NCBI GenBank assembly: GCA_035705495.1
Contig: DASSWB010000086.1
Span: 1-30,031, forward strand
Direction: 5' to 3'
Length of the DNA: 30,031 bases
Origin: DASSWB01 sp035705495
Lineage (GTDB): Bacteria > Bacteroidota > Bacteroidia > Flavobacteriales > Flavobacteriaceae
A model generated the notes under the pieces. That model was not told where the DNA came from. It made no database searches and saw nothing but the letters and a program-made list of their open reading frames with translations. Below, piece after piece: positions 15,360-22,486 of the stretch (position 1 is its first letter; each line of letters opens with the position of its first letter). Both the position numbers and the translations under genes were made by a program.

Positions 15360-16001
15360 TTATTTTTCTGAACTTAAATAAGAAGCGACACCTTCTCTAT
15401 CAGCTGTCATTGCTTGTTTTCCTTCTTCCCAGTTTGCAGGACATACTTCTCCTTTTTCTTGTACGTGTGTGTAAGCATCGATTAACCGTAAAAATTCTTT
15501 TACGTTTCTACCAAGTGGCATATCGTTTACACTTTCATGGAAAATTTTTCCGTCTTCGTCAATCAAATATGTAGCACGGTACGTTACATTGTCACCTTCA
15601 ACGGTTACAACACCAGTTTCCTCGTCATATTGTTCATTGCTGATATCCAAAATGCCCAAAGTTGAACTCAAGTTTCTATTGGAATCGGCAAGTATTGGGT
15701 AAGTTACTCCTTCAATTCCACCATCATCTTTTTTCGTATTCAACCAAGCAAAATGAACTTCTGCGGTATCGCATGATGCGCCTACAACCATTACGTTTCT
15801 TTTCTCAAATTCTGATAAAGCTTCCTGAAATGCATGAAGTTCTGTCGGACAAACAAAAGTGAAATCTTTCGGGTACCAGAACAACAAAACTTTTTTTCCG
15901 TTCTTGGTAGCTTCCTCAAAAAGATTCAGTTTAAAAGTGTCGCCCATTTCATTCATTGCGTTCACACTTAAATTCGGGAATTTTTTACCTACTAAAGCCA
16001 T
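15360..16001 (-). CDS. Typical 2-Cys peroxiredoxin (AhpC/TSA family)
   Basis: Cytoplasmic peroxidase for hydrogen peroxide and organic hydroperoxides, 213 aa. Peroxidatic Cys51 is in FWYPKDFTFVCPTE and resolving Cys187 in GEVCPANWEEG, so it should form intersubunit disulfides. The C-terminal extension after the resolving Cys is long enough (AMTADREGVASYLSSEK) that sensitivity to overoxidation is possible. First gene of the operon with thioredoxin (6-bp gap) and the DUF6952-like protein. A TAAATTTG -7 element is found about 40 bp upstream of the ATG. Confidence 0.96.
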   Translation of the reverse strand: MALVGKKFPNLSVNAMNEMGDTFKLNLFEEATKNGKKVLLFWYPKDFTFVCPTELHAFQEALSEFEKRNVMVVGASCDTAEVHFAWLNTKKDDGGIEGVTYPILADSNRNLSSTLGILDISNEQYDEETGVVTVEGDNVTYRATYLIDEDGKIFHESVNDMPLGRNVKEFLRLIDAYTHVQEKGEVCPANWEEGKQAMTADREGVASYLSSEK

Positions 16002-16041
16002 ATTTTTTAATTTTTAGATGTTAATTATTTTTTCAACACCA

Positions 16042-16049
16042 CAAATTTA
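16042..16049 (-). promoter_or_regulatory. TAnnTTTG -7 element upstream of the peroxiredoxin operon
   Basis: TAAATTTG on the minus strand, 40 bp before the ATG. No TTG is found at 17-23 bp upstream, which could mean activator dependence. Confidence 0.4.
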
Positions 16050-16095
16050 AGATATGAATAAAGAAAAGCCGACTTAAACAGATTTTAATTTCTTA

Positions 16096-16124
16096 TTCTG
16101 TTATAGCTTTTATCGATAACAGAA
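16096..16124. repeat. Inverted repeat between nhaC and the peroxiredoxin gene
   Basis: Perfect 9-bp arms TTCTGTTAT (16096-16104) and ATAACAGAA (16116-16124) with an 11-nt centre. It lies 22 bp after the nhaC stop and upstream of the peroxiredoxin promoter. Neither side has a strong T tract, so it could be a weak nhaC terminator or a protein-binding operator for the redox operon. Confidence 0.5.
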
Positions 16125-16145
16125 AATAAAATCAATAAGAAAAAC

Positions 16146-17639
16146 TTATTCAGAAACGATTTCTTCAGGCTGTGGTTTTAAAGTCCGGATTTTTATACTA
16201 AATGCGGCCACTAATAAAGTCATAAACGGACTTAAATAATTGAACATCGCATAAGCGAAATAAGAAGCAACCGGAACACCCAAAACGCCTGATTGATATG
16301 CACCACAGGTGTTCCAAGGAATCAATGCTGAAGTCACTGTACCTGAATCTTCCAGCGTCCGACTTAAATTTTCTGGTGCCAACCCTTTGTCTTTAAAGGC
16401 TTTTGAAAACATTTTCCCAGGGACGACGATGGCCAAGTATTGATCGGATGCTGTAACGTTCAATGCCAAACAACTTATCACCGTACTTGCAAAAAGTCCG
16501 AAAGTGGTATGGAACAAATTCAACAGCGATTTGCTTATTCTTGCCAACGCACCAATGGCATCCATGGCGCCACCAAAAACCATTGCACATAATATTAACC
16601 AAATCGTACCCATCATTCCGGCCATTCCGCCAGATGTAAATAAATCGTTTAGATCCACATTATCCGTGGCAACTGACACTTTTACGGTTATGGCTTGCAT
16701 AATACCTTTGTAGCCACTCAGAAAGTTAAGATTTTCGCTACCGCCAATTGTAGCTACAAGTTCAGGTTGAAAAATAAGTGCAGCAACGGCTGCCAATAAC
16801 GTTCCCAATAATAGTGCGACTAATGGAGGCGTCTTTTTTACAATTAAAAAAATCACGACCACCGGAACTACAAAAAGCCATGGCGTTACATAAAAAGAGT
16901 TTTCTATGGAATTTAATATGCTTTGTGTTGAAGCGGTTCCTGTAGGATCAATATTGAATCCAAGGATAATAAAGAAGACCAATGTTATTAAGTAGGTGGG
17001 AATTGTTGTGTAAAGCATGTACTGAATATGAGTAAACAAATCGGTTCCGGCCATTGCGGGCGCCAAGTTGGTTGTATCGCTTAAAGGTGAAAGTTTATCT
17101 CCAAAATATGCGCCCGAAATAACTGCTCCAGCTGTCATCCCTACTGAAATACCAAGCGCTTCAGATATGCCAATCAATGCAATCCCAACCGTGGCAGAAG
17201 TTGTCCAGCTGCTACCTGTAGCCACCGAAATAACGGAACAAATTATCAAACTCGCAGCTAAAAATATGGTAGGATTTAAAATCTGCAATCCGTAATAAAT
17301 CATTGTTGGAATAATACCGCTCACCAACCAAGTTCCGGCCAACGCACCAACCATTAGCAGGATTAAAATCGCGCCTGCGGTACTTTGAATATTACTGGCA
17401 ATTTCATCAATGATTTTGGTAAAACCGACTTTGTTGAAATAACCTACAATCGCAGCAACCGCACCTCCCAATAATAAAATAAACTGATTAGATCCGTCTA
17501 AAGAAGCATCACCAAAAACAAAAACATTATAAGCCAGCATTCCAACCAGGGCTATGACGGGAATTAAAGCTTCCCAAATACTTAGTTCCCGGTTTATTTT
17601 TATTTCTTCATTTGAAAAATCGTTAGTTTGACCGTCCAT
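16146..17639 (-). CDS. nhaC: Na+/H+ antiporter NhaC
   Basis: Inner-membrane sodium/proton antiporter of the NhaC family, 497 aa, with about 11-12 membrane helices. Diagnostic stretches: ATGSSWTTSATVG and GAYFGDKLSPLSDTTNLAPA in the first half, and LNVTASDQYLAIVVPGKMF and LEDSGTVTSALIPWNTCGAY in the second half, matching the internal duplication of the family. The ATG at 17639 begins MDGQTNDFSNEEI. It appears to be a single gene, as the neighbours are separated by over 100 bp and hairpins. It fits a marine or salt-exposed lifestyle, though that is only suggestive. Confidence 0.95.
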   Translation of the reverse strand: MDGQTNDFSNEEIKINRELSIWEALIPVIALVGMLAYNVFVFGDASLDGSNQFILLLGGAVAAIVGYFNKVGFTKIIDEIASNIQSTAGAILILLMVGALAGTWLVSGIIPTMIYYGLQILNPTIFLAASLIICSVISVATGSSWTTSATVGIALIGISEALGISVGMTAGAVISGAYFGDKLSPLSDTTNLAPAMAGTDLFTHIQYMLYTTIPTYLITLVFFIILGFNIDPTGTASTQSILNSIENSFYVTPWLFVVPVVVIFLIVKKTPPLVALLLGTLLAAVAALIFQPELVATIGGSENLNFLSGYKGIMQAITVKVSVATDNVDLNDLFTSGGMAGMMGTIWLILCAMVFGGAMDAIGALARISKSLLNLFHTTFGLFASTVISCLALNVTASDQYLAIVVPGKMFSKAFKDKGLAPENLSRTLEDSGTVTSALIPWNTCGAYQSGVLGVPVASYFAYAMFNYLSPFMTLLVAAFSIKIRTLKPQPEEIVSE

Positions 17640-17806
17640 AAATGTTCGTTTGTTTTTTGTGCGCGTAATGATACGATTTTAAGATAAATTTCACAAATGT
17701 GAATTTATGGGCTTTGTAGGGGAAAAACAATGAGCAAGATTTTGCGATTTTGGGGGATTTTCTTCCCTTCATCGGGAATTCGATGGGAATTGATAATTTG
17801 GTTTTA

Positions 17807-17838
17807 AACAAAAAAGGCTGTCTAAAATGGACAGCCTC
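17807..17838 (-). terminator. Terminator of the trans-sulfuration enzyme gene
   Basis: Perfect 8-bp stem AGGCTGTC (17815-17822) and GACAGCCT (17830-17837) with a 7-nt loop; on the minus strand it is followed by a T-rich tract. It lies 25 bp after the stop at 17863. The 220 bp between here and nhaC show nothing else. Confidence 0.85.
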
Positions 17839-17862
17839 GAATGCTTGAATTTTTAAATTGAA

Positions 17863-19065
17863 TTACTTCACGATCTTTAGTTCCTTCATGCACTTATGCA
17901 TCATTTCGAAGGTTCTTTCAATGTCGTTGTCCAATCCTATGGAAAAACGTATCAAACCATCGCTTAATCCCATTTCTCTTTGTTCTTCCTCGGGAATTTC
18001 AGAAGAGGTAGAGCTTCCCGGTGCGCTGAAAAGGGTTTTGTAAAAACCTAAACTCACTGCCAAATAACCCAAGTTTTTTTCTTGCATCAATTCCATCAAC
18101 TCATTGGCTTTTTCCAATGAACCTGCATCAACGGTCAGCATTCCGCCGAAACCGTATTCGTCATTCATCATTTTTTTGAACAAATCGTGTCCGGGATGTG
18201 ATTTCAACCCTGGGTAAACAGTTTTCAATCCAAGGTTTTCGAATTTTTCAGCTAAATACAGTGCATTGGCGCTGTGTTGTTTGATTCGGATGTGAAGTGT
18301 ACGTAAATTTTTCAAAACTGAAGAAGCGCGCAAACTGTCCATTGTGGGGCCTAATAACATACTTGCGCCATCGTTTACATTTCTCAAACTGTCAATAAAA
18401 TCTTGGGTTCCACAGGTAACGCCACCAACGGTATCACTGCTCCCATTGATGAATTTTGTCAAACTGTGCACGATAACATCAGCGCCCAATTGTTTCGGAC
18501 TGATGGAAAGTGGCGAAAAAGTATTATCGACCACCAATTGCAAATTGTGTTTTTTTGCAATTTTTGAAAGCGCTTCAATATCCGCAACTTCCAAAAGCGG
18601 ATTACTAACCGATTCACAATATAAAATTTTGGTATTTTCGGTAATGGCAGCTTCAACGGCTTCCAACTTCGTAATGTCCACAAAAGAAGTTTGAATATTG
18701 AATTTTGGCGCGAAGTTTTTCAGAAAAGCATAAGTTCCGCCGTAAATCGTTCGACTGCATACCACGTGATCTCCGGCTTGGCAAAGTTGAAGAAAAACCG
18801 GGGTAATTGCGCCCATTCCACTAGCTGCGACGTTGGCGGTTTCGGTACCTTCCATTGCGGCCAGAGCTTCGCCCAAATATAAATTGGAAGGTGAGGAGTG
18901 GCGGGAATATAAATAACAGCCCTCTGCATTGCCCTCAAAAGTATCGAACATTGTTTTTGCCGAGAGGAAAGTGTAGGTTGAAGAATCGGAAACCGATGGG
19001 TTTACGCCACCAAATTCACCGAAATATTGTAAATCCTGTATTTTGTTTGCTGGTTTGAATTTCAT
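17863..19065 (-). CDS. Cys/Met-metabolism PLP enzyme (methionine gamma-lyase / cystathionine lyase-like)
   Basis: PLP-dependent trans-sulfuration enzyme, 400 aa. Visible: YSRHSSPSN (phosphate and substrate contacts from the neighbouring subunit), ASGMGAI, Tyr108 in IYGGTYAFL, Asp180 in VVDNTFSPL and the PLP lysine Lys204 in HSLTKFINGSSD. True methionine gamma-lyases carry a cysteine two residues after the tyrosine (YGCT); here it is glycine (YGGT), as in cystathionine lyases. The reaction is therefore uncertain: methionine or homocysteine gamma-elimination or cystathionine cleavage. It diverges from an Lrp/AsnC regulator, an arrangement typical of control by an amino acid such as methionine or its products. 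Confidence 0.9.
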   Translation of the reverse strand: MKFKPANKIQDLQYFGEFGGVNPSVSDSSTYTFLSAKTMFDTFEGNAEGCYLYSRHSSPSNLYLGEALAAMEGTETANVAASGMGAITPVFLQLCQAGDHVVCSRTIYGGTYAFLKNFAPKFNIQTSFVDITKLEAVEAAITENTKILYCESVSNPLLEVADIEALSKIAKKHNLQLVVDNTFSPLSISPKQLGADVIVHSLTKFINGSSDTVGGVTCGTQDFIDSLRNVNDGASMLLGPTMDSLRASSVLKNLRTLHIRIKQHSANALYLAEKFENLGLKTVYPGLKSHPGHDLFKKMMNDEYGFGGMLTVDAGSLEKANELMELMQEKNLGYLAVSLGFYKTLFSAPGSSTSSEIPEEEQREMGLSDGLIRFSIGLDNDIERTFEMMHKCMKELKIVK

Positions 19066-19220
19066 GATTGAAAAATTTTGTTTAATTCAAATTACAGCAA
19101 TTTTAGTTTGAAAATCAAGCGAAAGAACTTTCAGCAGAAAATAAAACCATACTTTAAACTAAATTTGGATAATTTTACTTTATTCAAAGTTTGAAAAAAT
19201 AATAACCGAAAATTTTTCTG

Positions 19221-19679
19221 ATGAAATTCGATCATTACGACAAAAAAATATTGCAACAGCTTCAAACGGATAGCAAAAAGACGAACAAAGAAATTTCGAA
19301 TGTTTTGGGGTTATCGGTCACGGCGGTTTATGAACGCATAAAAAAAATGGAGCGTGAAGGTTACATTAATCAATATGTAGCGCTTTTGAATCCTGAAAAG
19401 GTCGAAAAATCCTTTATGGTTTTTTGTCAGATCAAATTAATTCAGCATTCAAAAAATTACGTAACAAAATTTGAAGCCGAGGTCACCAAACTCACCGAAG
19501 TTCTGGAATGTTATCACGTTAGCGGCGAATATGATTATATTCTGAAGGTCTTGGTGAAAGATATGGCTGCTTATCGTGAATTCATGGTCACTAAGCTCAC
19601 CACGTTGGAACATATTGGCAGTACGCAAAGTACTTTTATCATCAATTCCGTAAAAAGCACGACCGCCATTCATTTTTAG
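19221..19679 (+). CDS. Lrp/AsnC-family transcriptional regulator
   Basis: Amino-acid-responsive DNA-binding protein, 152 aa, the family's normal length. N-terminal winged helix-turn-helix (about 5-55: DHYDKKILQQLQTDSKKTNKE, then LGLSVTAVYERIKKMEREG) and C-terminal RAM ligand-binding domain (about 65-142), with the GEYDYILKV segment that forms the ligand/oligomer interface. It is divergent from the PLP enzyme with a 155-bp gap containing both promoters, so that gene is its first likely target, together with its own gene. A TAAATTTG at 19160-19167 is a candidate -7 element but stands without a -33 match. Confidence 0.94.
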   Translation: MKFDHYDKKILQQLQTDSKKTNKEISNVLGLSVTAVYERIKKMEREGYINQYVALLNPEKVEKSFMVFCQIKLIQHSKNYVTKFEAEVTKLTEVLECYHVSGEYDYILKVLVKDMAAYREFMVTKLTTLEHIGSTQSTFIINSVKSTTAIHF

Positions 19680-19712
19680 GTTTTTTCAATTTTCAAAAAT
19701 GGAAAATCCGCA

Positions 19713-19743
19713 TTGGTCATTGCTGATTTAAGTCGTACTTTTG
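19713..19743 (+). promoter_or_regulatory. Promoter of the dihydrolipoyl dehydrogenase gene
   Basis: TTG (19713-19715), a 20-bp spacer, then TACTTTTG (19736-19743): an exact match to TTG-N17-23-TAnnTTTG. The ATG lies 27 bp downstream. Confidence 0.7.
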
Positions 19744-19770
19744 TTTCCATTATTCAAAAAAACACAAATT

Positions 19771-21174
19771 ATGAGTACATATGATGTTGCTGTTATTGGT
19801 TCTGGCCCCGGTGGTTATGTGGCAGCAATCCGTTGCGCCCAATTGGGAATGAAAACTGCAATCATAGAAAAATATGCATCGCTTGGCGGAACTTGCTTGA
19901 ACGTAGGTTGTATTCCGAGTAAAGCTTTGTTGGATTCTTCACATCATTATGATGATGCAATCCGTCATTTTGAAGATCACGGAATTGAAATTTCGGGAGA
20001 TGTAAAAATCGATCTTGAAAAAATGATGAACCGTAAAACTGCTGTTGTTGATCAAACAGTTTCGGGCATCAATTTTTTAATGGACAAAAATAAAATCGAT
20101 GTCATTCAGGGAATTGCTTCTTTTAAGGATGCCACTCATATTAATATAGAAACTGACGGAAAGACCCAAACGATTGAAGCTGCAAAAACAATTATTGCAA
20201 CAGGATCTAAACCTTCCAACTTGCCTTTTATCAAACTTGATAAAGAACGTGTGATTACTTCTACCGAAGCTTTAAAATTAAAAGAAATACCGAAACACCT
20301 CTTGGTTATTGGTGGCGGCGTGATTGGTTTGGAGCTTGGAATGGTATATCGAAGATTGGGTGCGGAGGTTTCGGTTATTGAATATATGGATCGAATTATT
20401 CCAACTATGGATTCCGCCTTGTCCAAGGAACTGACCAAAGTTTTGAAAAAACAAGGTGTGAAATTTTATGTTCAACATAAAGTAAAGGCTGTAGATCGCA
20501 AAGGAGATGAAATAACGGTGAAAGCCGATGACAAAAAAGGACAAGAAATTGAACTGAAAGGTGATTATTGCTTGGTTTCCGTAGGAAGAAGACCTTTCAC
20601 CGATGGATTGAATGCCGAAGCCGCCGGAGTGAAAATTGATGACCGTGGAAGAATTGATGTCAATGAACACCTGCAAACAAATATTGAGAATATTTATGCG
20701 ATAGGTGATGTTGTAAAAGGCGCGATGTTAGCGCACAAAGCCGAAGAAGAAGGTGTTTTTGTTGCGGAAACCATGGCCGGACAAAAACCACATATCAATT
20801 ACAATTTAATCCCCGGAGTTGTTTACACTTGGCCCGAAGTTGCCGCGGTGGGTAAAACAGAAGAAGAATTGAAAGAAGCCGGTGTAAAATACAAAGAAGG
20901 AAAATTTCCGATGCGCGCATTGGGTCGTTCTCGGGCGAGTGGTGATACCGATGGTTTCATTAAAATTTTAGCTGATGAAAAAACCGATGAGGTTTTGGGA
21001 GTGCACATGATTGGTGCTCGTGCGGCGGATTTGATTGCGGAAGCAGTAACGGCAATGGAATTCCGTGCTTCTGCGGAGGATATTTCTCGTATGAGCCACG
21101 CACATCCAACGTATTCTGAAGCCATAAAGGAAGCTGCTTTGGCTGCTACTGACAATAGGCCGCTTCATATGTAA
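19771..21174 (+). CDS. lpdA: Dihydrolipoyl dehydrogenase (E3)
   Basis: Flavoprotein that reoxidises the lipoyl arms of pyruvate, 2-oxoglutarate and branched-chain dehydrogenase complexes and the glycine cleavage system. 467 aa from the ATG at 19771 (MSTYDVAVIGSGPGGY); an in-frame TTG at 19741 falls inside the promoter and is rejected. Domains: FAD GSGPGG (residues 10-15), redox pair in GGTCLNVGCIPSK (the two Cys five apart), NAD GGGVIGLE at about 179-186, FAD-binding AIGDV near 310, and the catalytic His-Glu in HAHPTYSE. It is monocistronic, with a strong terminator behind. Bacteroidota often have more than one paralogue, so the complex it serves is unknown. Confidence 0.97.
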   Translation: MSTYDVAVIGSGPGGYVAAIRCAQLGMKTAIIEKYASLGGTCLNVGCIPSKALLDSSHHYDDAIRHFEDHGIEISGDVKIDLEKMMNRKTAVVDQTVSGINFLMDKNKIDVIQGIASFKDATHINIETDGKTQTIEAAKTIIATGSKPSNLPFIKLDKERVITSTEALKLKEIPKHLLVIGGGVIGLELGMVYRRLGAEVSVIEYMDRIIPTMDSALSKELTKVLKKQGVKFYVQHKVKAVDRKGDEITVKADDKKGQEIELKGDYCLVSVGRRPFTDGLNAEAAGVKIDDRGRIDVNEHLQTNIENIYAIGDVVKGAMLAHKAEEEGVFVAETMAGQKPHINYNLIPGVVYTWPEVAAVGKTEEELKEAGVKYKEGKFPMRALGRSRASGDTDGFIKILADEKTDEVLGVHMIGARAADLIAEAVTAMEFRASAEDISRMSHAHPTYSEAIKEAALAATDNRPLHM

Positions 21175-21196
21175 ATTATCTTTTTAAAATTGAAAA

Positions 21197-21224
21197 GACC
21201 ACTTAACATTTAAGTGGTTTTTTT
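21197..21224 (+). terminator. Terminator of lpdA
   Basis: Stem ACCACTTAA (21198-21206) with TTAAGTGGT (21210-21218), 3-nt loop CAT, followed by six T residues. It lies 23 bp after the lpdA stop. Confidence 0.9.
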
Positions 21225-21274
21225 ATGCGGAAAAATTTCTAAATTAGTAGAAGCTAATTTTAACTGCAGAAGAC

Positions 21275-21376
21275 GTGGAAAATAATCGGAAAAATAGTGC
21301 AAGATGGGGTTGTGTGATTCTTTTGATCATCATTATTTTGTTGATTATTTTATTTGCCGCTGATTTCAAATTTTAA
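21275..21376 (+). CDS. Possible 33-aa single-span membrane protein
   Basis: GTG-started reading frame encoding a short polar head (VENNRKNSARWG), a continuous hydrophobic helix of about 19 residues rich in Ile and Leu, and a FKF tail. An in-frame TAG lies 8 codons upstream, so no longer form exists. The amphipathic-then-hydrophobic layout with a positive N-terminal side is what a small membrane protein looks like, but AT-rich DNA also yields such frames by chance. No promoter or ribosome site is obvious. It follows the lpdA terminator by about 50 bp. Confidence 0.35.
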   Translation: MENNRKNSARWGCVILLIIIILLIILFAADFKF

Positions 21377-21426
21377 AAAAAATGTGCCGTTTAATCATTA
21401 TCTTTAATTTTTAAAAATGTAAAACC

Positions 21427-21534
21427 ATGGCAAAAGAGAAATCGCCCTCGAAAAATTCAGCAAAAAAAGAACCTGTTTTAAATTTAAAGGAAAAACGCGC
21501 AGCTAAGGCAGCGAAGAAAAAAAACCGGAGCTGA
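21427..21534 (+). CDS. Small basic 35-aa protein
   Basis: ATG-started frame giving a highly basic, Lys/Ala-rich peptide: MAKEKSPSKNSAKKEP, then VLNLKEKRAAKAAKKKNRS. From memory, similar MAKEK...LKEKRAAK peptides are annotated as hypothetical proteins in many Flavobacteriia, which supports a real gene. The function is unknown; the charge suggests nucleic-acid or ribosome binding, which is inference. It is followed within 30 bp by a strong bidirectional terminator shared with the opposing tRNA gene. Confidence 0.6.
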   Translation: MAKEKSPSKNSAKKEPVLNLKEKRAAKAAKKKNRS

Positions 21535-21561
21535 AAATAAATGTTTTGGCAGGTGAAAAGA

Positions 21562-21608
21562 AAAATCCGCAATCACTTTGTTTTTCAGTGTATTGCGGAT
21601 TTTATTTT
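21562..21608. terminator. Bidirectional terminator between the 35-aa gene and tRNA-Arg
   Basis: Long hairpin: arms from AAATCCGCAATCACT (21563-21577) and AGTG plus ATTGCGGATTT (21587-21603), with one bulged T and a T-rich loop. T-rich exits occur on both strands. Confidence 0.85.
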
Positions 21609-21609
21609 G

Positions 21610-21683
21610 TGACCTCGACAGGATTCAAACCTGTAACCTCTTGAGCCGTAATCAAGTGCGCTATTCAGTTGCGCCACGAGGCC
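21610..21683 (-). tRNA. tRNA-Arg (anticodon ACG)
   Basis: A 74-nt cloverleaf on the minus strand. Acceptor GGCCTCG pairs with CGAGGTC (one G-U), the anticodon arm is CTTGA-TTACGGC-TCAAG, placing ACG at 34-36, and the T arm has ACAGG-TTTGAAT-CCTGT. The first anticodon base is A34, which is converted to inosine by TadA so that CGU, CGC and CGA are read. CCA is not encoded; discriminator A is followed by CAAAAT, as usual in Bacteroidota. Confidence 0.96.
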
Positions 21684-21783
21684 TTTTGATTCGCTTTGGT
21701 TAAGCGGGTGCAAATATAAGTTTTATTCTATAAATTAAAAAGATTAGTTTTTAAAAATTGATTGATTTAAATATCTTAAAGTT

Positions 21784-21850
21784 TATCGGCTATTCAATCG
21801 ATAATTGATATTATCGGGTATTTTATCTATATTTTTTAATATCGGTTATT
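21784..21850. repeat. Three phased TATCGGnTATT repeats upstream of satD
   Basis: The 11-bp motif TATCGGnTATT occurs at 21784, 21812 and 21840, spaced exactly 28 bp apart. The second and third copies agree at 22 of 28 positions over the full period, the first and second at 19 of 28. A reverse half-site CGATAAT (21799-21805) forms an inverted repeat with ATTATCG (21810-21816). The array ends 18 bp before the satD ATG and overlaps its promoter. Likely an operator for SatD or another regulator. Confidence 0.7.
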
Positions 21851-21855
21851 TTGCC

Positions 21856-21863
21856 TATATTTG
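21856..21863 (+). promoter_or_regulatory. TAnnTTTG -7 element of the satD operon
   Basis: TATATTTG only 5 bp before the ATG at 21869, implying a very short or leaderless mRNA if used. It is embedded in the third 28-bp repeat, so an operator-bound protein would block it. Confidence 0.45.
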
Positions 21864-21868
21864 TTTTT

Positions 21869-22486
21869 ATGATAAGTATAATCACGGGGGACATAATAAA
21901 TTCTCAGGAAACAGTGGATCAAAATGTTTGGTTGAAACCAATTAAGACTTTATTCGCCGAATTTGGGTCCTCTCCAAAGAACTGGGAAATATTTAGAGGA
22001 GATAGTTTTCAATTGGAAATTCCCCAACCTGAAGAAGCCTATCTGGCCGCACTGCGTATCAAAGCCGAAATAAAACTGATCAAAAACCTTGATGTGAGAA
22101 TGGCTATTGGGATTGGAAAAAAACAATTTGATGCTTCCAAAATAACCGAAAGCAACGGAGAAGCTTTTGTCAATTCCGGTGAAAAATTTGAAATTTTAAA
22201 AAAGGAAAAAATCAATCTCGCCATTAAATCACCCTGGGATTCGTTTGATCGTGAAATGAATCTATTTTTCAAATTAGCGCTGAATACAATGGACAACTGG
22301 AGCGTGAAATCCGTGGAAATTATAAGAATTATGCTCAAAACCCCGGATATAAATCAAAAGGAAATTGGAAAAATATTGGGAATTGCACAATCCTCTGTCA
22401 GTGAAAGACAAAAGCGTGCTTTCTGGTCTGAGCTAATGGAAATCGATGCAGTTTATAGGGAAAAGCTTAAAAAATTGATGGAATGA
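21869..22486 (+). CDS. satD: SatD-family regulator with C-terminal helix-turn-helix
   Basis: A 205-aa protein of the SatD family, named from the acid-tolerance sat operon of Streptococcus mutans; its molecular role is poorly known. The start is the ATG at 21869 (MISIITGDIINSQE); an upstream TTG lies within the promoter. The N-terminal part (about 1-125) has an alpha/beta pattern with ITGDIINSQ, FRGDSFQ (Asp45) and VRMAIGIG, reminiscent of nucleotide-cyclase-like folds, though I see no full catalytic set. The C-terminal part (about 140-190) contains a helix-turn-helix (NQKEIGKILGIAQSSVSERQKR). It overlaps the next gene by four bases (ATGA). The repeats upstream suggest autoregulation. Confidence 0.85.
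   Translation: MISIITGDIINSQETVDQNVWLKPIKTLFAEFGSSPKNWEIFRGDSFQLEIPQPEEAYLAALRIKAEIKLIKNLDVRMAIGIGKKQFDASKITESNGEAFVNSGEKFEILKKEKINLAIKSPWDSFDREMNLFFKLALNTMDNWSVKSVEIIRIMLKTPDINQKEIGKILGIAQSSVSERQKRAFWSELMEIDAVYREKLKKLME

Noticed and set aside
16096..16124. Inverted repeat as an nhaC terminator
   Set aside because: Stem is good but the T tract is missing on both strands, so I list it only as an inverted repeat.
17623..17811. 62-codon minus frame upstream of nhaC
   Set aside because: It overlaps the nhaC start, and its sequence has no signal peptide, domain or start context; the region looks like plain leader.
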